DNA of 64,000 bases from contig CAVZUA010000024.1 in the NCBI GenBank assembly GCA_963778385.1, positions 1 to 64,000 of the forward strand, in the 5' to 3' direction. Source of the stretch: DATARH01 sp963778385. Lineage in GTDB: Bacteria > Pseudomonadota > Alphaproteobacteria > ATCC43930 > CGMCC-115725. The position numbers and the translations under genes were made by a program. Shown here in pieces: positions 1 through 9,246 of the stretch; within the stretch, counting starts at the first letter, position 1; every line of letters starts with the position of its first letter. The notes beneath the pieces were generated by a model that was not told the origin of the DNA, did no database searches, and worked only from the letters and a program-made list of their open reading frames with translations.

Positions 1-1188
1 GCACCTGCTGGATTAGCCAAGTACAACTCGTACTCAATATGAGGATTTTGGTCGGTAAGAAACAACGTGAAGGATTTTAAGCCAAGTTCATTGGTCGGAA
101 ATTTATAGGTTTTCCCTGAAATTGCAGATGCATATCTGGTCTTGGGCCGACAGGGATGGATTTTTGGGTTGCCACGTCCCAAATCGCGCTGCAAACTGCC
201 CCTCGCTGCCGGGGTTTGGAGGCAATGCGACATCTATTTGACCGCAGAAGCGACATAGTTAGCGAGGGCGCGAAACGAGAGTATTTTCTGGCTGTAGTCA
301 CTGCCACGATGTCATCGGGAAATACCGCGATATCTCGCCCAACCTCCCCACTTGCTATGTAGACGTGCTGGTCTGGGAATATCCAGAAGAAATTCGAATA
401 GCTCATATTTGGATCATAAGACGCATGCGTATTCACGGTCCGGTGGCTCGGACATCAGCCCAGCCCGATGAAACAGTTGCCGTCCTTCCCATTCACCGTT
501 GTCAATACGGATAGCCGATCTTTGCCATGTCGCGTGGCAACAGAAACAGCATCCCATCTCCTATCGTGAGACCTTCAGGGTGCGATCCCAGTGCCAGTCG
601 GTGGTACCTAAAGTGGTGAACAGCTTTTCCCGCGCGTAATCCTCGGCAGGCATACCCGTAAGCCGCGTGATAATCGCCGAGATGAGGTTTGGATCGCCGT
701 TGCTGTAGTTGAAGACCTCTCCCGATGGAAAGGCCATTGGGCGGTAGAGAATGAACTAAATCCAATTGGAGGCACGATACATATCCTGCAGCGTTTGTTG
801 TTTGCCCCCTTCGAAGCCTTAATCCCAGCTAAATCCCGATGTCATGTCCAAGAGATTTTCGATTGTGATGGCTCGCTTGCGATCATCGATATTCGCAATG
901 GTTCGATCACTAAAGAAATCCAGCATGGGACGATCGAAACGGTCGAGCAAGCCATCCTTGTAAACCATCGCCAGAAGAGCGCCGGTGACGGCCTTCGTGG
1001 CGGAGAAATCTCGTGCGGAGTATCCCCGGGTAGAGAGCGTAGGATGCCTCCACGACTATTCGTCCGTGGCGCACGATAAGCAAGCTGTCAAAGCGATGGC
1101 CCTCGCCATAAGCGACGAGCTTGGCAAGTGCCGCTAAATCCATGCCTTGTGCTTCGGCGTAGATATAAGCCATTCTTTCGTAGGCCAA
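1..1188 (-). pseudogene. Decayed serine hydrolase (class C beta-lactamase-like), cut by window edge
   Basis: Remnants of one serine hydrolase can be read in different minus-strand frames. The N-terminal part lies at about 1188-1030 (EAQGMDLAALAKL and a short IVRHGRIVVEASY strand). The nucleophile motif FSATKAVTGALLAMVYKDG (SxxK) follows at about 1020-950 after a frameshift. A GEVFNYSNGDPNLISA block with the YSN motif lies at about 725-680. The DGMLFLLPRDMAKIGY segment is near 560-510, IFPDQHVYIASGEVGRDIAV near 380-320, and a C-terminal ISGKTYKFPTNELGLKSFT block near 125-65. Several frameshifts and in-frame stops separate these pieces, so no intact protein can be made. The family is a periplasmic or cytoplasmic hydrolase fold (penicillin-binding/6-aminohexanoate-dimer hydrolase type). 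The 3' end runs off the window. Confidence 0.8.
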
Positions 1189-1436
1189 ACCGGTGCGTTA
1201 GCGTTCTGCGCCAACGAAAAATCGAGATACCCCGCGACCAAAAGAGCCCAAAGGTTCAATGTCGTAGTCAAAATAGATCGTTTCCAGCGCGACGTCGACC
1301 CTCCCTTTGTGCGCCCGTCCGACGCGACAGAATTTTGCGACCCCGTTTGCGCTCAATTCGCCGCGTCGCGTCTACGTTGACAACTCCCCGAGGGGGCTTG
1401 AACCGCCTCGACGGATCGAAGAAGCAGGGCCGTCTC

Positions 1437-2210
1437 TTACCGGCTGGAGGCACGGATCACGCGGCCGGAACCCTTGATGTCCGTATGGACCACGGCCGGA
1501 TCGCTCAACAAACGTATGTTGCCGGAGCCGGCGATGTCGACATTGAGCGCCTCCTGCGGCGCAGCCTCGATGTCGCCGCTGCCAGCGATATCGACATCGA
1601 GCCGCTTGATCGTCAGCTCGGCGAGCTTTGCGTTACCCGCTCCAGCAATCGAAATCCTGACCCGTTCGCTGGCGCCTTGCGCGCGCATCGAGCCGCTGCC
1701 CGATATCGCGAGGTCGAGGCTGGGCTGGTCGATGTCTTGCATGATAAGCTTGCCCGAGCCGGAAATCGTGACAGCGCGAAATGCGCGGCCGGGCAGTGTG
1801 ATGTCGAGATCGCGTTGCCCCCATCTGCCCCCGCAGGTGTAGTTAATTCGGCCGTCATGGACCCGCAGATGGGCAAGCGCCTCGGCGGGGCCGCGCGCGG
1901 TCACCTCGTCGCCCCTGCCACCGCGATAATGTACCGTTCCGGGAACGGCAATTTCGACGCTGTCGCCGCCTTCCCACGCCCAATGGCGCTCGGTAACGGT
2001 CGGATCGACGTTTACATCCTCGCCACCGGGACAGGAGCTTGCCAACGGCCAGATGCTGCTAATTTGCCGCCACGGCAGCTCATGCGCGCCGAGCGCCGCC
2101 ACCAGGCCAAAGGCGATAATCCCGACGCCGAAGCCGCCGGCGGCCGCCATCGCCTGTGGCAGCCCCGCCAACCGCCGCCGCAAGGTACCGAGGAAGTCTG
2201 CCCTGTTCAT
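1437..2210 (-). CDS. Membrane protein with HAAS-like N-terminus and GIN (DUF2807) domain
   Basis: 257 residues. The first 20 residues (MNRADFLGTLRRRLAGLPQ) look like the helical HAAS/DUF1700 start found in PadR-partner membrane proteins. A hydrophobic segment follows at about residues 23-45. From about residue 85 the protein is a glycine/serine-rich repeat with many GSG and AGSG turns (ISGSGS, IAGAGN, IAGSGD, IAGSGN, IKGSG), typical of the DUF2807/GIN beta-helix. It is probably anchored in the inner membrane with the beta-helix outside. Its start lies 3 bases after the PadR stop codon, with GGGAGGTGAGGG as ribosome site, so the two genes form one operon. Function is unknown; an envelope-stress or surface role is inferred from the family. 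Confidence 0.75.
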   Translation of the reverse strand: MNRADFLGTLRRRLAGLPQAMAAAGGFGVGIIAFGLVAALGAHELPWRQISSIWPLASSCPGGEDVNVDPTVTERHWAWEGGDSVEIAVPGTVHYRGGRGDEVTARGPAEALAHLRVHDGRINYTCGGRWGQRDLDITLPGRAFRAVTISGSGKLIMQDIDQPSLDLAISGSGSMRAQGASERVRISIAGAGNAKLAELTIKRLDVDIAGSGDIEAAPQEALNVDIAGSGNIRLLSDPAVVHTDIKGSGRVIRASSR

Positions 2211-2213
2211 CCC

Positions 2214-2567
2214 TCACCTCCCGTCTGCGTCGCGCGTGACTGACCGGCGTTCCCCAAAACTTCTCGTCACCGCGCCGGTGAAGCTGTTCCACTCCGCTAT
2301 TTGCGACATGACCGCTGTTCGACCGGCCGGAGTGAGGCGGTAGTATTTCCGCGGCGGTCCGCTGTCGGATTCGGCGAGATAGGTGGTCACCAAGCCGTCG
2401 CTCTGCATGCGCCGCATCAACGGATAGATCGTGCCCTCCCCCATCCCGATCAGCTCAGCCAGCCGAGCGGCGATGTCGTAAGCGTAACCGTCCTCGCGCG
2501 ACAGCAGCGCCAGCACACACATTTCCAGCACCCCTTTGCGCAACTGGATCTGCAGCGCTTCCGACAT
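2214..2567 (-). CDS. PadR-family transcriptional regulator
   Basis: 117 residues from the chosen ATG. The open frame extends upstream, but only this start has a good ribosome site (GGAGTGAGG, 7 bases away) and begins at the normal family N-terminus (MSEALQIQLRKGVLEMCVLA). The winged-helix pattern is clear: LLSREDGYAYDIAARL, then GEGTIYPLMRRMQSDGLV, then the wing GPPRKYYRLTPAGR. PadR proteins are dimeric repressors that usually control an adjacent membrane or stress gene. Here the partner is the HAAS/GIN gene immediately downstream. A 23-base palindrome 32 bases upstream is the likely operator. Confidence 0.9.
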   Translation of the reverse strand: MSEALQIQLRKGVLEMCVLALLSREDGYAYDIAARLAELIGMGEGTIYPLMRRMQSDGLVTTYLAESDSGPPRKYYRLTPAGRTAVMSQIAEWNSFTGAVTRSFGERRSVTRDADGR

Positions 2568-2599
2568 ACACGACCTCACTCCGTTACCATATAATGCAT

Positions 2600-2622
2600 G
2601 ATACCTTGTTATACAAGGTATC
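2600..2622. promoter_or_regulatory. Perfect 9-bp-arm palindrome, probable PadR operator
   Basis: GATACCTTG and CAAGGTATC form perfect 9-base arms around TTATA, between the PadR start codon and an upstream TTGTAT/TATATG promoter-like pair (17-base spacer on the minus strand). PadR regulators usually bind such dyads in their own promoters. Binding is inferred, not shown. Confidence 0.55.
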
Positions 2623-2760
2623 AAGTGAACCGGCTCGATCGCGACGGCCTGCCCGCATGCGGGCAGATCGATAAAACGTTATCGAAGATCGACCATCGGC
2701 GAGCCGCGCGTTGCGAACGGCCGCAAACGGCGCACAGCAGTCGGCCCGAGCCCTGATTGG

Positions 2761-3666
2761 GAATTCCCGCTTTCCATATTTTGCAGACCTTCATCATCAC
2801 GACCTACGCCCTGGCAAGCCGCCTGAGGGCCAGTTGGATGGAGGCGAGGGTAACGAAGGTGGCCAGGGTTTCGGCGAGGTTCTCGAAGTCCTTGGCGAGG
2901 CGCCGGTTGCGTCCGAACCAGGAGAAGGTGCGCTCGACTACCCAGCGGCGCGGCAGGACGACGAAGCCTTTCATGTCGTCGCTCCGCTTGACGATCTCCA
3001 TGCGCAGCAGCGGCACCTTTGCCACCGCCGCGTCAACCTGCCAGGCGTTGTAGCCGCCATCGGCCCAGACCAATTCGAGCCAAGGGAAGCGCCGGCGTAT
3101 CTTGTCGAGCACCAACCCCGCGCCGTCGCGGTCCTGGATCGCGGCAGAGTGGACAATCACCCGCATCGGCAGTCCCTCGGTATCGACCAGGGCGTGGATT
3201 TTGCGGCCTTTCACCTTCTTGCCAGCGTCGTAACCCACCTGGTCGTCTCTGCCGCCCCCTTTTCCGCCGACTTCAACGATTGGCTGTCGATAACGGCGGC
3301 CGACGGGCTGGCCTCGCGGCCCATCCGCTCGCGCAGCGCCATGTGCAGCTCGGCCCAGATCGCTTCCCAAGTCCCCTCGCGCTGGAACTTGCGGAAGATG
3401 TTGTAGACCGTCGAGCGTGGCGGAAAGCTGTCGCGGGGCAGGTAGCGCCACGGGCAGCCGGTGCGCAGCAGGTAAAGAATGGCGTTCATCGCTGCCCGCA
3501 TGTCCGTCTTGCGCGGCCGCCCGCCGGGTGTTGCTCCAGGGATCAGCGGCTCCAGCCGCGCCCACTCTGCATCCCGCAGATCGCTCGGATATCCTTACCC
3601 CTCCCGCCGATAGGTCCGGCGGTGCTCCTCCGTCCACATTGCCGTTCGCCATCACGGTGAGTCCCG
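2761..3666 (-). mobile_element. IS5-family (IS427-like) insertion sequence, degenerate
   Basis: The element is defined by its transposase. The ends are tentative: GGGAATTCCCG at the left and the reverse complement of CGGTGAGTCCC at the right match only partly, and no target duplication could be seen. The transposase carries a nonsense codon, so the copy is probably immobile without help from another copy. Confidence 0.6.
2804..3639 (-). pseudogene. IS5-family transposase, nonsense codon 15 plus natural frameshift site
   Basis: The ATG at 3639 opens MWTEEHRRTYRREG and then hits TAA at 3597-3595. The protein continues in frame as GYPSDLRDAEWARLEPLIPG, then ILYLLRTGCPWRYLP and VIDSQSLKSAEKG. 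At GAAAAGGGGGC (about 3262-3252) the reading must slip back one base to continue as GRDDQVGYDAGKKVKGRKIH, WADGGYNAW and the C-terminal RRWVVERTFSWFGRNRRLAKDFE. A -1 shift at this kind of A/G run is usual for IS427-group elements and need not be damage. The stop at codon 15 is damage unless translation restarts downstream. The order of the D..D..E-type motifs otherwise looks complete. Confidence 0.8.
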
Positions 3667-3722
3667 TTACCGTGAATCACGCAATCGGGCGCGACGCAAC
3701 ACCCTTTTGGGTCAGGTTCTAA

Positions 3723-3935
3723 AGCGTCAATGGTGTCGTCGTGCCTGTACCTTCCCCTAACGATCTGACGTATACGCTGAATGCAGACTGCACGGGAACC
3801 TATGCGGTGCTCGGAACGGGGGCGCCGACTTTTGCCATATTCGTCTCGCCAAACGGGGACGAGATGGCCGCAATCAACACAAATTCCGGGAACGCAAACT
3901 CGTATACCCCGAGTAGGCGGGTGGCGCTCCAGTAG
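3723..3935 (+). pseudogene. 3' fragment of an unrecognised protein gene
   Basis: An open stretch reads VNGVVVPVPSPNDLTYTLN, then a Cys-containing strand, AVLGTGAPTFAIFVSPNGDE and a short tail. It starts right after an in-frame TAA and lies next to the IS5 element. It resembles the C-terminal end of a small secreted beta-rich protein, but no start signal or upstream half is visible. It is probably a leftover from the IS insertion. I do not recognise the family. Confidence 0.35.
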
Positions 3936-4490
3936 TAACGGGCCGGTGCGGCGTCGGTCGCGGCGGCCGCTGTGGCCAACCCGCAACCGCCGTTGAGTGC
4001 CGCGCCGATCGTTTCCTGCGTGTAGGCGGGAAGTACAGGCCGGCGTCGATGTGCACTGGTATAGCGGCGAGCGAGTGTGCCGTCGAGAGACTGCGCATTG
4101 AGGGTCGATCGAGACCGAGCTTCCCGGAGTGCGGGTCTCGGCGCAAACACTGAAACTCCGATTTGGCGGCCGATCGTCCGGTTTCCACCCTGCCGACCTT
4201 TATTGCGGGTCGAACGAGCGGCCGCTTTGGGGCAAGAAGGGCGGTGCCCGCCGGCCAAGCCAAGCGTCTGCTACCGCTTGGATGAGCTGCCCTTCGACGG
4301 GGGCCCGAGGCAACGCCCGAGAAGCGCCGAGAGCAGACGACTTTGGCGGAGTTTAGCATGGCGGCGCAGAATAGGATGCTAGGGGGGGACGCAGCGCGGT
4401 ATTCCGTCGATAGGGTCGGATAGTTGCCCGCCCTCCCCGCCGACGGTGCATCGAAGAGTTCAAGGAGTTGGTCGTCGCTTGCCCGTGGGC
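3936..4490. other. Gene-free stretch
   Basis: No open frame with a ribosome site or a family signature is visible on either strand. It separates the protein fragment from the monooxygenase remnant and looks like decayed island DNA. Confidence 0.5.
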
Positions 4491-5853
4491 TTATTTGGCG
4501 GCGTCCAACTTCCGATCCAAGCCCGCGGCAGCGTAGCGGCTCGCCGGACGTTTGAGCCCGAGATTTTCTCGCAGCGTCTTGCCCTCATATTCGGCACGGA
4601 ACAGCCCGCGCCGCCGCAACTCGGGCACGACCAGCTCCACGAAGTCCTCGCAGCCGCCCGGCAGATGCGCTGGTGTAATGTTGAAGCCGTCGCAGGCGCC
4701 GTTCTCGAACCACTCCTGCATGGCGTCGGCGATGTCAGAAGGCGTACCGATCCTCGCCGAGCCGGTGATACCGGAACGGAGGTACAATTCACGAATAGTG
4801 GGCTTCTCCTGTCTCATCCGCTCTCGGAGTTGAGCGCTGCTACTGCGGATTCCCAGCTTGCCGATCGCATCGTCGGGCACCGGACCGTCGAGCGGATAAC
4901 CCGATAGATCGCCAAACGTAGCGTAGAGCGAACCAAGGCCGGCCAGCGGGTCGACCAACTCCTGAAATTCATCGAACTTTGCCTGGGCTTCCGCGCGCGT
5001 ACGTCCCAAAACCGGACAGAACGCCGGCATGATCTTTAGGTCGTCCGGCTCGCGGCCGAATTTCGCCATCCGCCCTTTCACATCGGCGTAATACGCCTGC
5101 GCGGCATCAAGCGAGCCGTTGATCGCGTAGATGACATCGGCGGTTGCCGCGCCGAGTTCCCGGCCTTGCTCGGAGGCGCCGGCCTGTACGATTACCGGAT
5201 GGCCCTGCGGCATGCAGGCCACACTCAAAGGCCCGCGCACCTTAAAGAACCGCCCATGGTGATTGAGCACATGCATCTTTGCTTCATCGAAATAACGGCC
5301 GCCCGCCTTGTCGAGCAGCAGAGCGCCGTCGTCCCAACCGTCCCACAGGCCCTTGACCACGTCGACGAACTCGGCCGAACGCGCGTAACGCGTGTCATAA
5401 TCCAGCGTTGTTTCCAGCCCGAAGTTCTGGGCTTCGTGCTCGGACCATGACGCGACCACGTTCCAGCCGGCGCGACCCTTGCTGATCAGGTCCAGGGTGG
5501 CGAATCTGCGGGCCAGATTGTAGGGCTCGTTGTACGTGGTGGATGCCGTCGTCACCAGACCGATGCTGGCTGGTGACCATGGCCAGCGCCGGCAGCAGCA
5601 TTGTCGGTTCCAGCTCGATCATGTCCCGGCCCGTCCGGGCCAGCGAGCCCGGCGGATTGTCGCCCTGGCGAATTCCGGCGCCATCGGCGAAGAAAATCAT
5701 ATCGAGCTTGCCGCGTTCGGCGGTCTGTGCGCTGCGCACGTAGTGCTCGACCTGCAGCGTGCCGTCGGCCGGAACGTCCGGATGGCGCCAGGCGGCCGGG
5801 TGGTAACCATGGCCGCGGATCGACATTCCGATCCGCATCTTGCGCTGGTTCAT
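4491..5853 (-). pseudogene. Frameshifted LLM flavin-dependent monooxygenase (NtaA/SnaA/DszA type)
   Basis: The gene starts at an ATG with an AAGGGA site (MNQRKMRIGMSIRGHGYHPA) and runs to ELEPTMLLPALAMVTSQ. One extra base near 5565 then breaks the frame, and the remaining 350 residues continue as IGLVTTASTTYNEPYNLARR to the end. Joined, the protein is about 450 residues, the normal length for FMNH2-dependent monooxygenases of the nitrilotriacetate/dibenzothiophene-sulfone class. FNITPAHLPGGCEDFV and LRRRGLFRAEYEGKTLRENL are typical C-terminal blocks. Everything after the shift is intact, so this is either a very recent mutation or a single-base error in the assembly. It faces away from the AhpD-like and second LLM genes. 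Confidence 0.8.
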
Positions 5854-6099
5854 GGCGGTTCCCTTTTGCGGTTCGATTTGAAGCATGCGGCCTTGCGGTG
5901 TGCGATACTTTAGACGATCGGGCGAGCATGCGGCGACCTCGCCTCGCTCAGTGCTGGCGGTCAAACTCCGAGGGCTCGATCTGCCCGCGGCGGAAGGCAG
6001 CTCGGCGCCGATTCGTTTCGCCACCGCTGTGGCGGCAGCGTCGCGACCGGGCGCATCATTGTGCCAATTTGCGACACGCAACCAAAGGACCCCCAAGTC

Positions 6100-6675
6100 G
6101 TGACTGACGCATTTCCCATCAGCCGCTTCCCCGTCCCGGATCTCGCCAACATGCCCGAGGACATCCGAAACCGTATCCTCGCCGTGCAGGAGAAGTCGGG
6201 ATTTATCCCAAACGTCTTTCTCGTGCTCGCCCACCGGCCGGACGAGTTCCGGGCCTTTTTTGCCTATCACGACGCGCTGATGGAGAAGCCGGGGAACCTG
6301 ACCAAGGCCGAGCGCGAGATGATCGTCGTCGCGACCTCAAGCTCAAACCAGTGCCAATATTGCGTCGTCGCCCACGGGGCGATCCTACGGATCCGGGCTA
6401 AGAACCCTCTGATCTCTGACCAGGTCGCAATCAACTACCGAAAGGCCGACATCACGGAGCGCCAGAAGGCGATGCTCGATTTCGCGCTCAAGGTCTCCCG
6501 CTCGGCCGAGACCGTGGGCGAAGCGGATTTCGATGTGCTGAAGTCCCATGGCTTCGACGAGGAGGACATCTGGGACATCGCCGCGATCGCCGCCTTCTTC
6601 GGGCTGTCGAACCGCATGGCGAACGTGACTGCCATGCGCCCGAACGCTGAATTCTACACCATGGGCCGGAGCTGA
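6100..6675 (+). CDS. Peroxidase-related enzyme, AhpD/carboxymuconolactone decarboxylase-like
   Basis: 191 residues from the GTG at 6100, chosen because AAGGA sits 10 bases upstream; an upstream in-frame GTG at 6061 has no ribosome site. The redox motif is SSSNQCQYCVVAHGAILR (Cys-x-x-Cys with a nearby His), as in the alkylhydroperoxidase D core of the uncharacterised peroxidase-related family. Helical blocks follow (RQKAMLDFALKVSRSAE, DIWDIAAIAAFFGLSNRMAN). Such proteins are small cytoplasmic thiol reductases. The monooxygenase gene starts 7 bases after the stop codon, so the two are co-transcribed. It may deal with peroxide made by the flavin enzyme, which is an inference. Confidence 0.85.
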   Translation: MTDAFPISRFPVPDLANMPEDIRNRILAVQEKSGFIPNVFLVLAHRPDEFRAFFAYHDALMEKPGNLTKAEREMIVVATSSSNQCQYCVVAHGAILRIRAKNPLISDQVAINYRKADITERQKAMLDFALKVSRSAETVGEADFDVLKSHGFDEEDIWDIAAIAAFFGLSNRMANVTAMRPNAEFYTMGRS

Positions 6676-6682
6676 GACGGCC

Positions 6683-8116
6683 ATGACAGATGCCAAACGC
6701 AAGATGCATCTTGCCATCCAGGCGGCGGCGCCGGGACATCCCGCGGGATGGCGTGTGCCCGGCGGCGAGCGGCAGGCAGGTGATGACGTCGCCCATTATC
6801 AAAACGTGGCCCGAATTTGTGAACGCGCTCTGCTCGACGTGCTGTTTCTGGCCAACTCGCCGTCCTTTACGGATGACGGCCGATCTCCGACGCGCTCGCT
6901 CGATCCCGTCGTCCTCATTACCGCATGCGCTCTCGCGACCGAGCACTTGGGGCTCGTTCTCACCGCCTCGACCACGTTCAGCCAGCCGTACAACCTTGCC
7001 CGATCGATTCTGACGCTCGACCAAGTCAGTCGAGGACGCGTGGGTTGGAACATCGTGACGACCGCAGATGCCGTTGCGGGCTTGAACTTCGGTATGACGG
7101 AAATGCCGTCAAGCGATCTGCGCTACGAGATGGCGGCGGACTTTACCGCGGCCGTTCGCGCCTTGTGGGATAGCTGGGACGACGGCGCCCTGGTCGGCGA
7201 CGTCGACACCGGCGTGTGGGCCGACATCAACCGCATCCATGCCGTGAACTATGCCGGCCGTCACTACACCACCGCCGGGCCGATGCAGGTGTGGCGGTCT
7301 CCGCAAGGGCAGCCGGTCCTGGTGCAGGCGGGCAGTTCCCCTCAGGGACGCGACTTTGCGGCGCGCGTTGCCGAGATCGTATTCTCGATACAGACGAGAT
7401 TTGAAGACGCGGTCGCTTACTACGCCGATATCAAAAACCGCGCGCGGCAGCATGGGCGCGATCCTCGGCATCTCGCCATTCTGCCGGGTCTGTCGCTGGT
7501 GATAGGCAGCACGGAAGCCGAAGCCTTTGCCCGCCTCAGCGCGCTCGACGAACTCGCGACAGGCCGCTCCAGCATCGAAGCGTTCGCTGCACGGCTCGGT
7601 GTCGATCCGGCGGACCTCGATCCCGACAAGCCGTTCCCGGAACATCTCTTGGCGAAATTGGAAGGCGCGCAGTTCAAGCAACGGTCTGCTGGCGTATCAT
7701 CCGGACACAGGGCAGCGCGATACCGTCTGCTGCAGGACCGATCCGTCACCGTTCGTCAGATTATCGCCCGAGGCGGCGGCGGACATTATCGGTTCGTCGG
7801 CACACCGGAGCAGATCGTCGACTTTATGGAGAAGTGGGTCGACGAGGGCGCCGCCGACGGCTTCAATCTGTTTATGGATGTTTATCCCGAGGGTCTTGAG
7901 ACCTTCGCGGATCAGGTGATTCCGCTTCTCCAGAAGCGCGGGCGTTTCCGTCGAAGCTACGAAGAAAAAACTCTCCGGGAACGGTTTGGGTTTCCCGCGC
8001 CCGGAAAGAGTGCTTTCCGCCGGTGCGCGATCCGTTGCCTCCCTTTTGCAGAAACAGCCCGGCTGATGGCTACAAATTTGGCGCTACCGTTGACGGTTTG
8101 TATGCATCGATCATGA
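6683..8116 (+). CDS. LLM class flavin-dependent oxidoreductase (NtaA/SnaA/DszA/MoxC family)
   Basis: 477 residues. The TIM-barrel features are present: LANSPSFTDDG, LVLTASTTFSQPYNLARSI, DQVSRGRVGWNIVTTADAVA, QPVLVQAGSSPQGRDFAAR and GTPEQIVDFMEKWVDEGAAD. These match FMNH2-dependent monooxygenases acting on aminopolycarboxylates, sulfones or similar compounds; the substrate cannot be read from sequence. The last 35 or so residues after LRERFGFPAPG look unlike the family and may come from a late frameshift. The gene follows the AhpD-like gene with a GGAG site. A flavin reductase partner is not in the window. Confidence 0.85.
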   Translation: MTDAKRKMHLAIQAAAPGHPAGWRVPGGERQAGDDVAHYQNVARICERALLDVLFLANSPSFTDDGRSPTRSLDPVVLITACALATEHLGLVLTASTTFSQPYNLARSILTLDQVSRGRVGWNIVTTADAVAGLNFGMTEMPSSDLRYEMAADFTAAVRALWDSWDDGALVGDVDTGVWADINRIHAVNYAGRHYTTAGPMQVWRSPQGQPVLVQAGSSPQGRDFAARVAEIVFSIQTRFEDAVAYYADIKNRARQHGRDPRHLAILPGLSLVIGSTEAEAFARLSALDELATGRSSIEAFAARLGVDPADLDPDKPFPEHLLAKLEGAQFKQRSAGVSSGHRAARYRLLQDRSVTVRQIIARGGGGHYRFVGTPEQIVDFMEKWVDEGAADGFNLFMDVYPEGLETFADQVIPLLQKRGRFRRSYEEKTLRERFGFPAPGKSAFRRCAIRCLPFAETARLMATNLALPLTVCMHRS

Positions 8117-8135
8117 CCCGAGCCCTTGTCCAGAC

Positions 8136-8849
8136 CTACCCGCGCGCCGCCAGCAACATGGCAGCAATCAGCAGCAGGCCGCAGAAGCCGAGACGCAGGC
8201 GACGTTCGGGCAGTCGATGGGCGAAAGCGACCCCAGCGGAGATCGCCGCCGTGCCACCGAGCGCAAGCGGAATACCGACGAACCACTCGACCTGCCCGGC
8301 AGCGGCATAGGTAAATAGCGCGACCACCGCGCTGGGTGAGACAAGGGCCAGTGCCAATCCCTGCGCTTCCACTTGGCGAACGCCGAAAAACGCGGTGAGG
8401 AGTGGCGGGGCAATGAATGCGCCGCCGACGCCGAAAAACCCCGACACCACGCCGCCGACGAGACCGACCGCCGCCGTCCAGCCCCAGGCAAGCGGCGGGC
8501 GCGCCGCCATTCGTACGGCACCGCGCCAGGTGCGGTAAGCGAGCATTGCCGCCAATCCGACGAGGAAAGCAGCGAAGGCAAGCCGCAGTCGGTCCGGATC
8601 GAGCCCGGTGGCGAGCCGAGCGGTTGGATATGTCGTGATCAGCGCTGCCGCAGCTAACCTGAAGCGAATGATCACGATCTTCGGTGTGGCACCGCTGATG
8701 GCGGCGATCAGGGCCTGATCGCCTCGCGCAAACCGGCGCCGATCAATCAGCGGGCGGGTGCCTCGACCCGATCGGCCGGCAAACCCAGCGCGCCCAAACC
8801 GTACGACACGTTTTTCCACGGTCTCGGGCTTTTGAGTAGTTCCGCCCAT
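8136..8849 (-). pseudogene. N-terminally truncated TauE/SafE (DUF81) transporter
   Basis: The last 180 or so residues are a normal second half of a TauE/SafE permease: ARLATGLDPDRLRLAFAAFL, then AVGLVGGVVSGFFGVGGAFI with the conserved glycine turn, then LALALVSPSAVVALFTYAAA, ending in hydrophobic helices. The first 55 residues are basic and polar and contain no membrane helices, whereas family members start with a helical repeat containing the same GxGGG motif. The first repeat is therefore missing, and the given start is only the longest open frame. Such transporters export sulfite, sulfoacetate or other organosulfur anions. It ends 20 bases from the monooxygenase gene, converging on it. Confidence 0.6.
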
Positions 8850-8904
8850 CTAGGCTGAACGGCCGTTATCAATTCAGAAAACGGTCAGTCGCTGTCGGCG
8901 ATTA

Positions 8905-8933
8905 TTGACCGCGACTTTTGAGCAGGCTCTAAG
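8905..8933 (+). promoter_or_regulatory. Possible sigma-70-type promoter for a short transcript
   Basis: TTGACC (8905-8910) and TCTAAG (8928-8933) are spaced by 17 bases and lie just before the terminator at 8949-8984. No coding frame follows. If real, it would produce an RNA of about 45-50 bases. Confidence 0.3.
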
Positions 8934-8948
8934 TCGATAGCAGACAGA

Positions 8949-8984
8949 CCCCGCCCCCATGTCCCAATGGGTGGCGGGGTTTTT
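8949..8984 (+). terminator. Strong rho-independent terminator
   Basis: CCCCGCC (8949-8955) pairs with GGCGGGG (8973-8979), with additional CCC/GGG pairing in the loop, followed by TTTTTATT. No plus-strand gene ends nearby, so it may end a small RNA starting near 8940. Confidence 0.65.
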
Positions 8985-9246
8985 ATTGCGACTTTTTGCA
9001 TAACCCAGAGGGCTACGGACCGAAAAAATGGCAGAAACCCTAGTGTTTCTGCGGGACGAGCATGAGATGCACCAGATCAAGCTCACATACGGTCGCCGCC
9101 TGGTTTGCGGCTGCACCAACATCCCGCGTTCGGCGGGTGGGGCTCAGGAGGCCGGGACCATTCTATCGGTCGGCTGTCGAGGCCAACGGTCACTTCGGTT
9201 CGGCCACCTGGATCCGGCAGGACTGATCAGGTCCTTGCGGATGGGG

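Noticed and set aside
1128..2243. 371-codon plus-strand frame
   Set aside because: It is antisense to the HAAS/GIN gene and its leader; no start signal and no coherent protein.
2761..3666. Exact IS5 ends and target duplication
   Set aside because: The candidate ends match only partly and the flanks show no convincing duplication, so the limits are given as approximate only.
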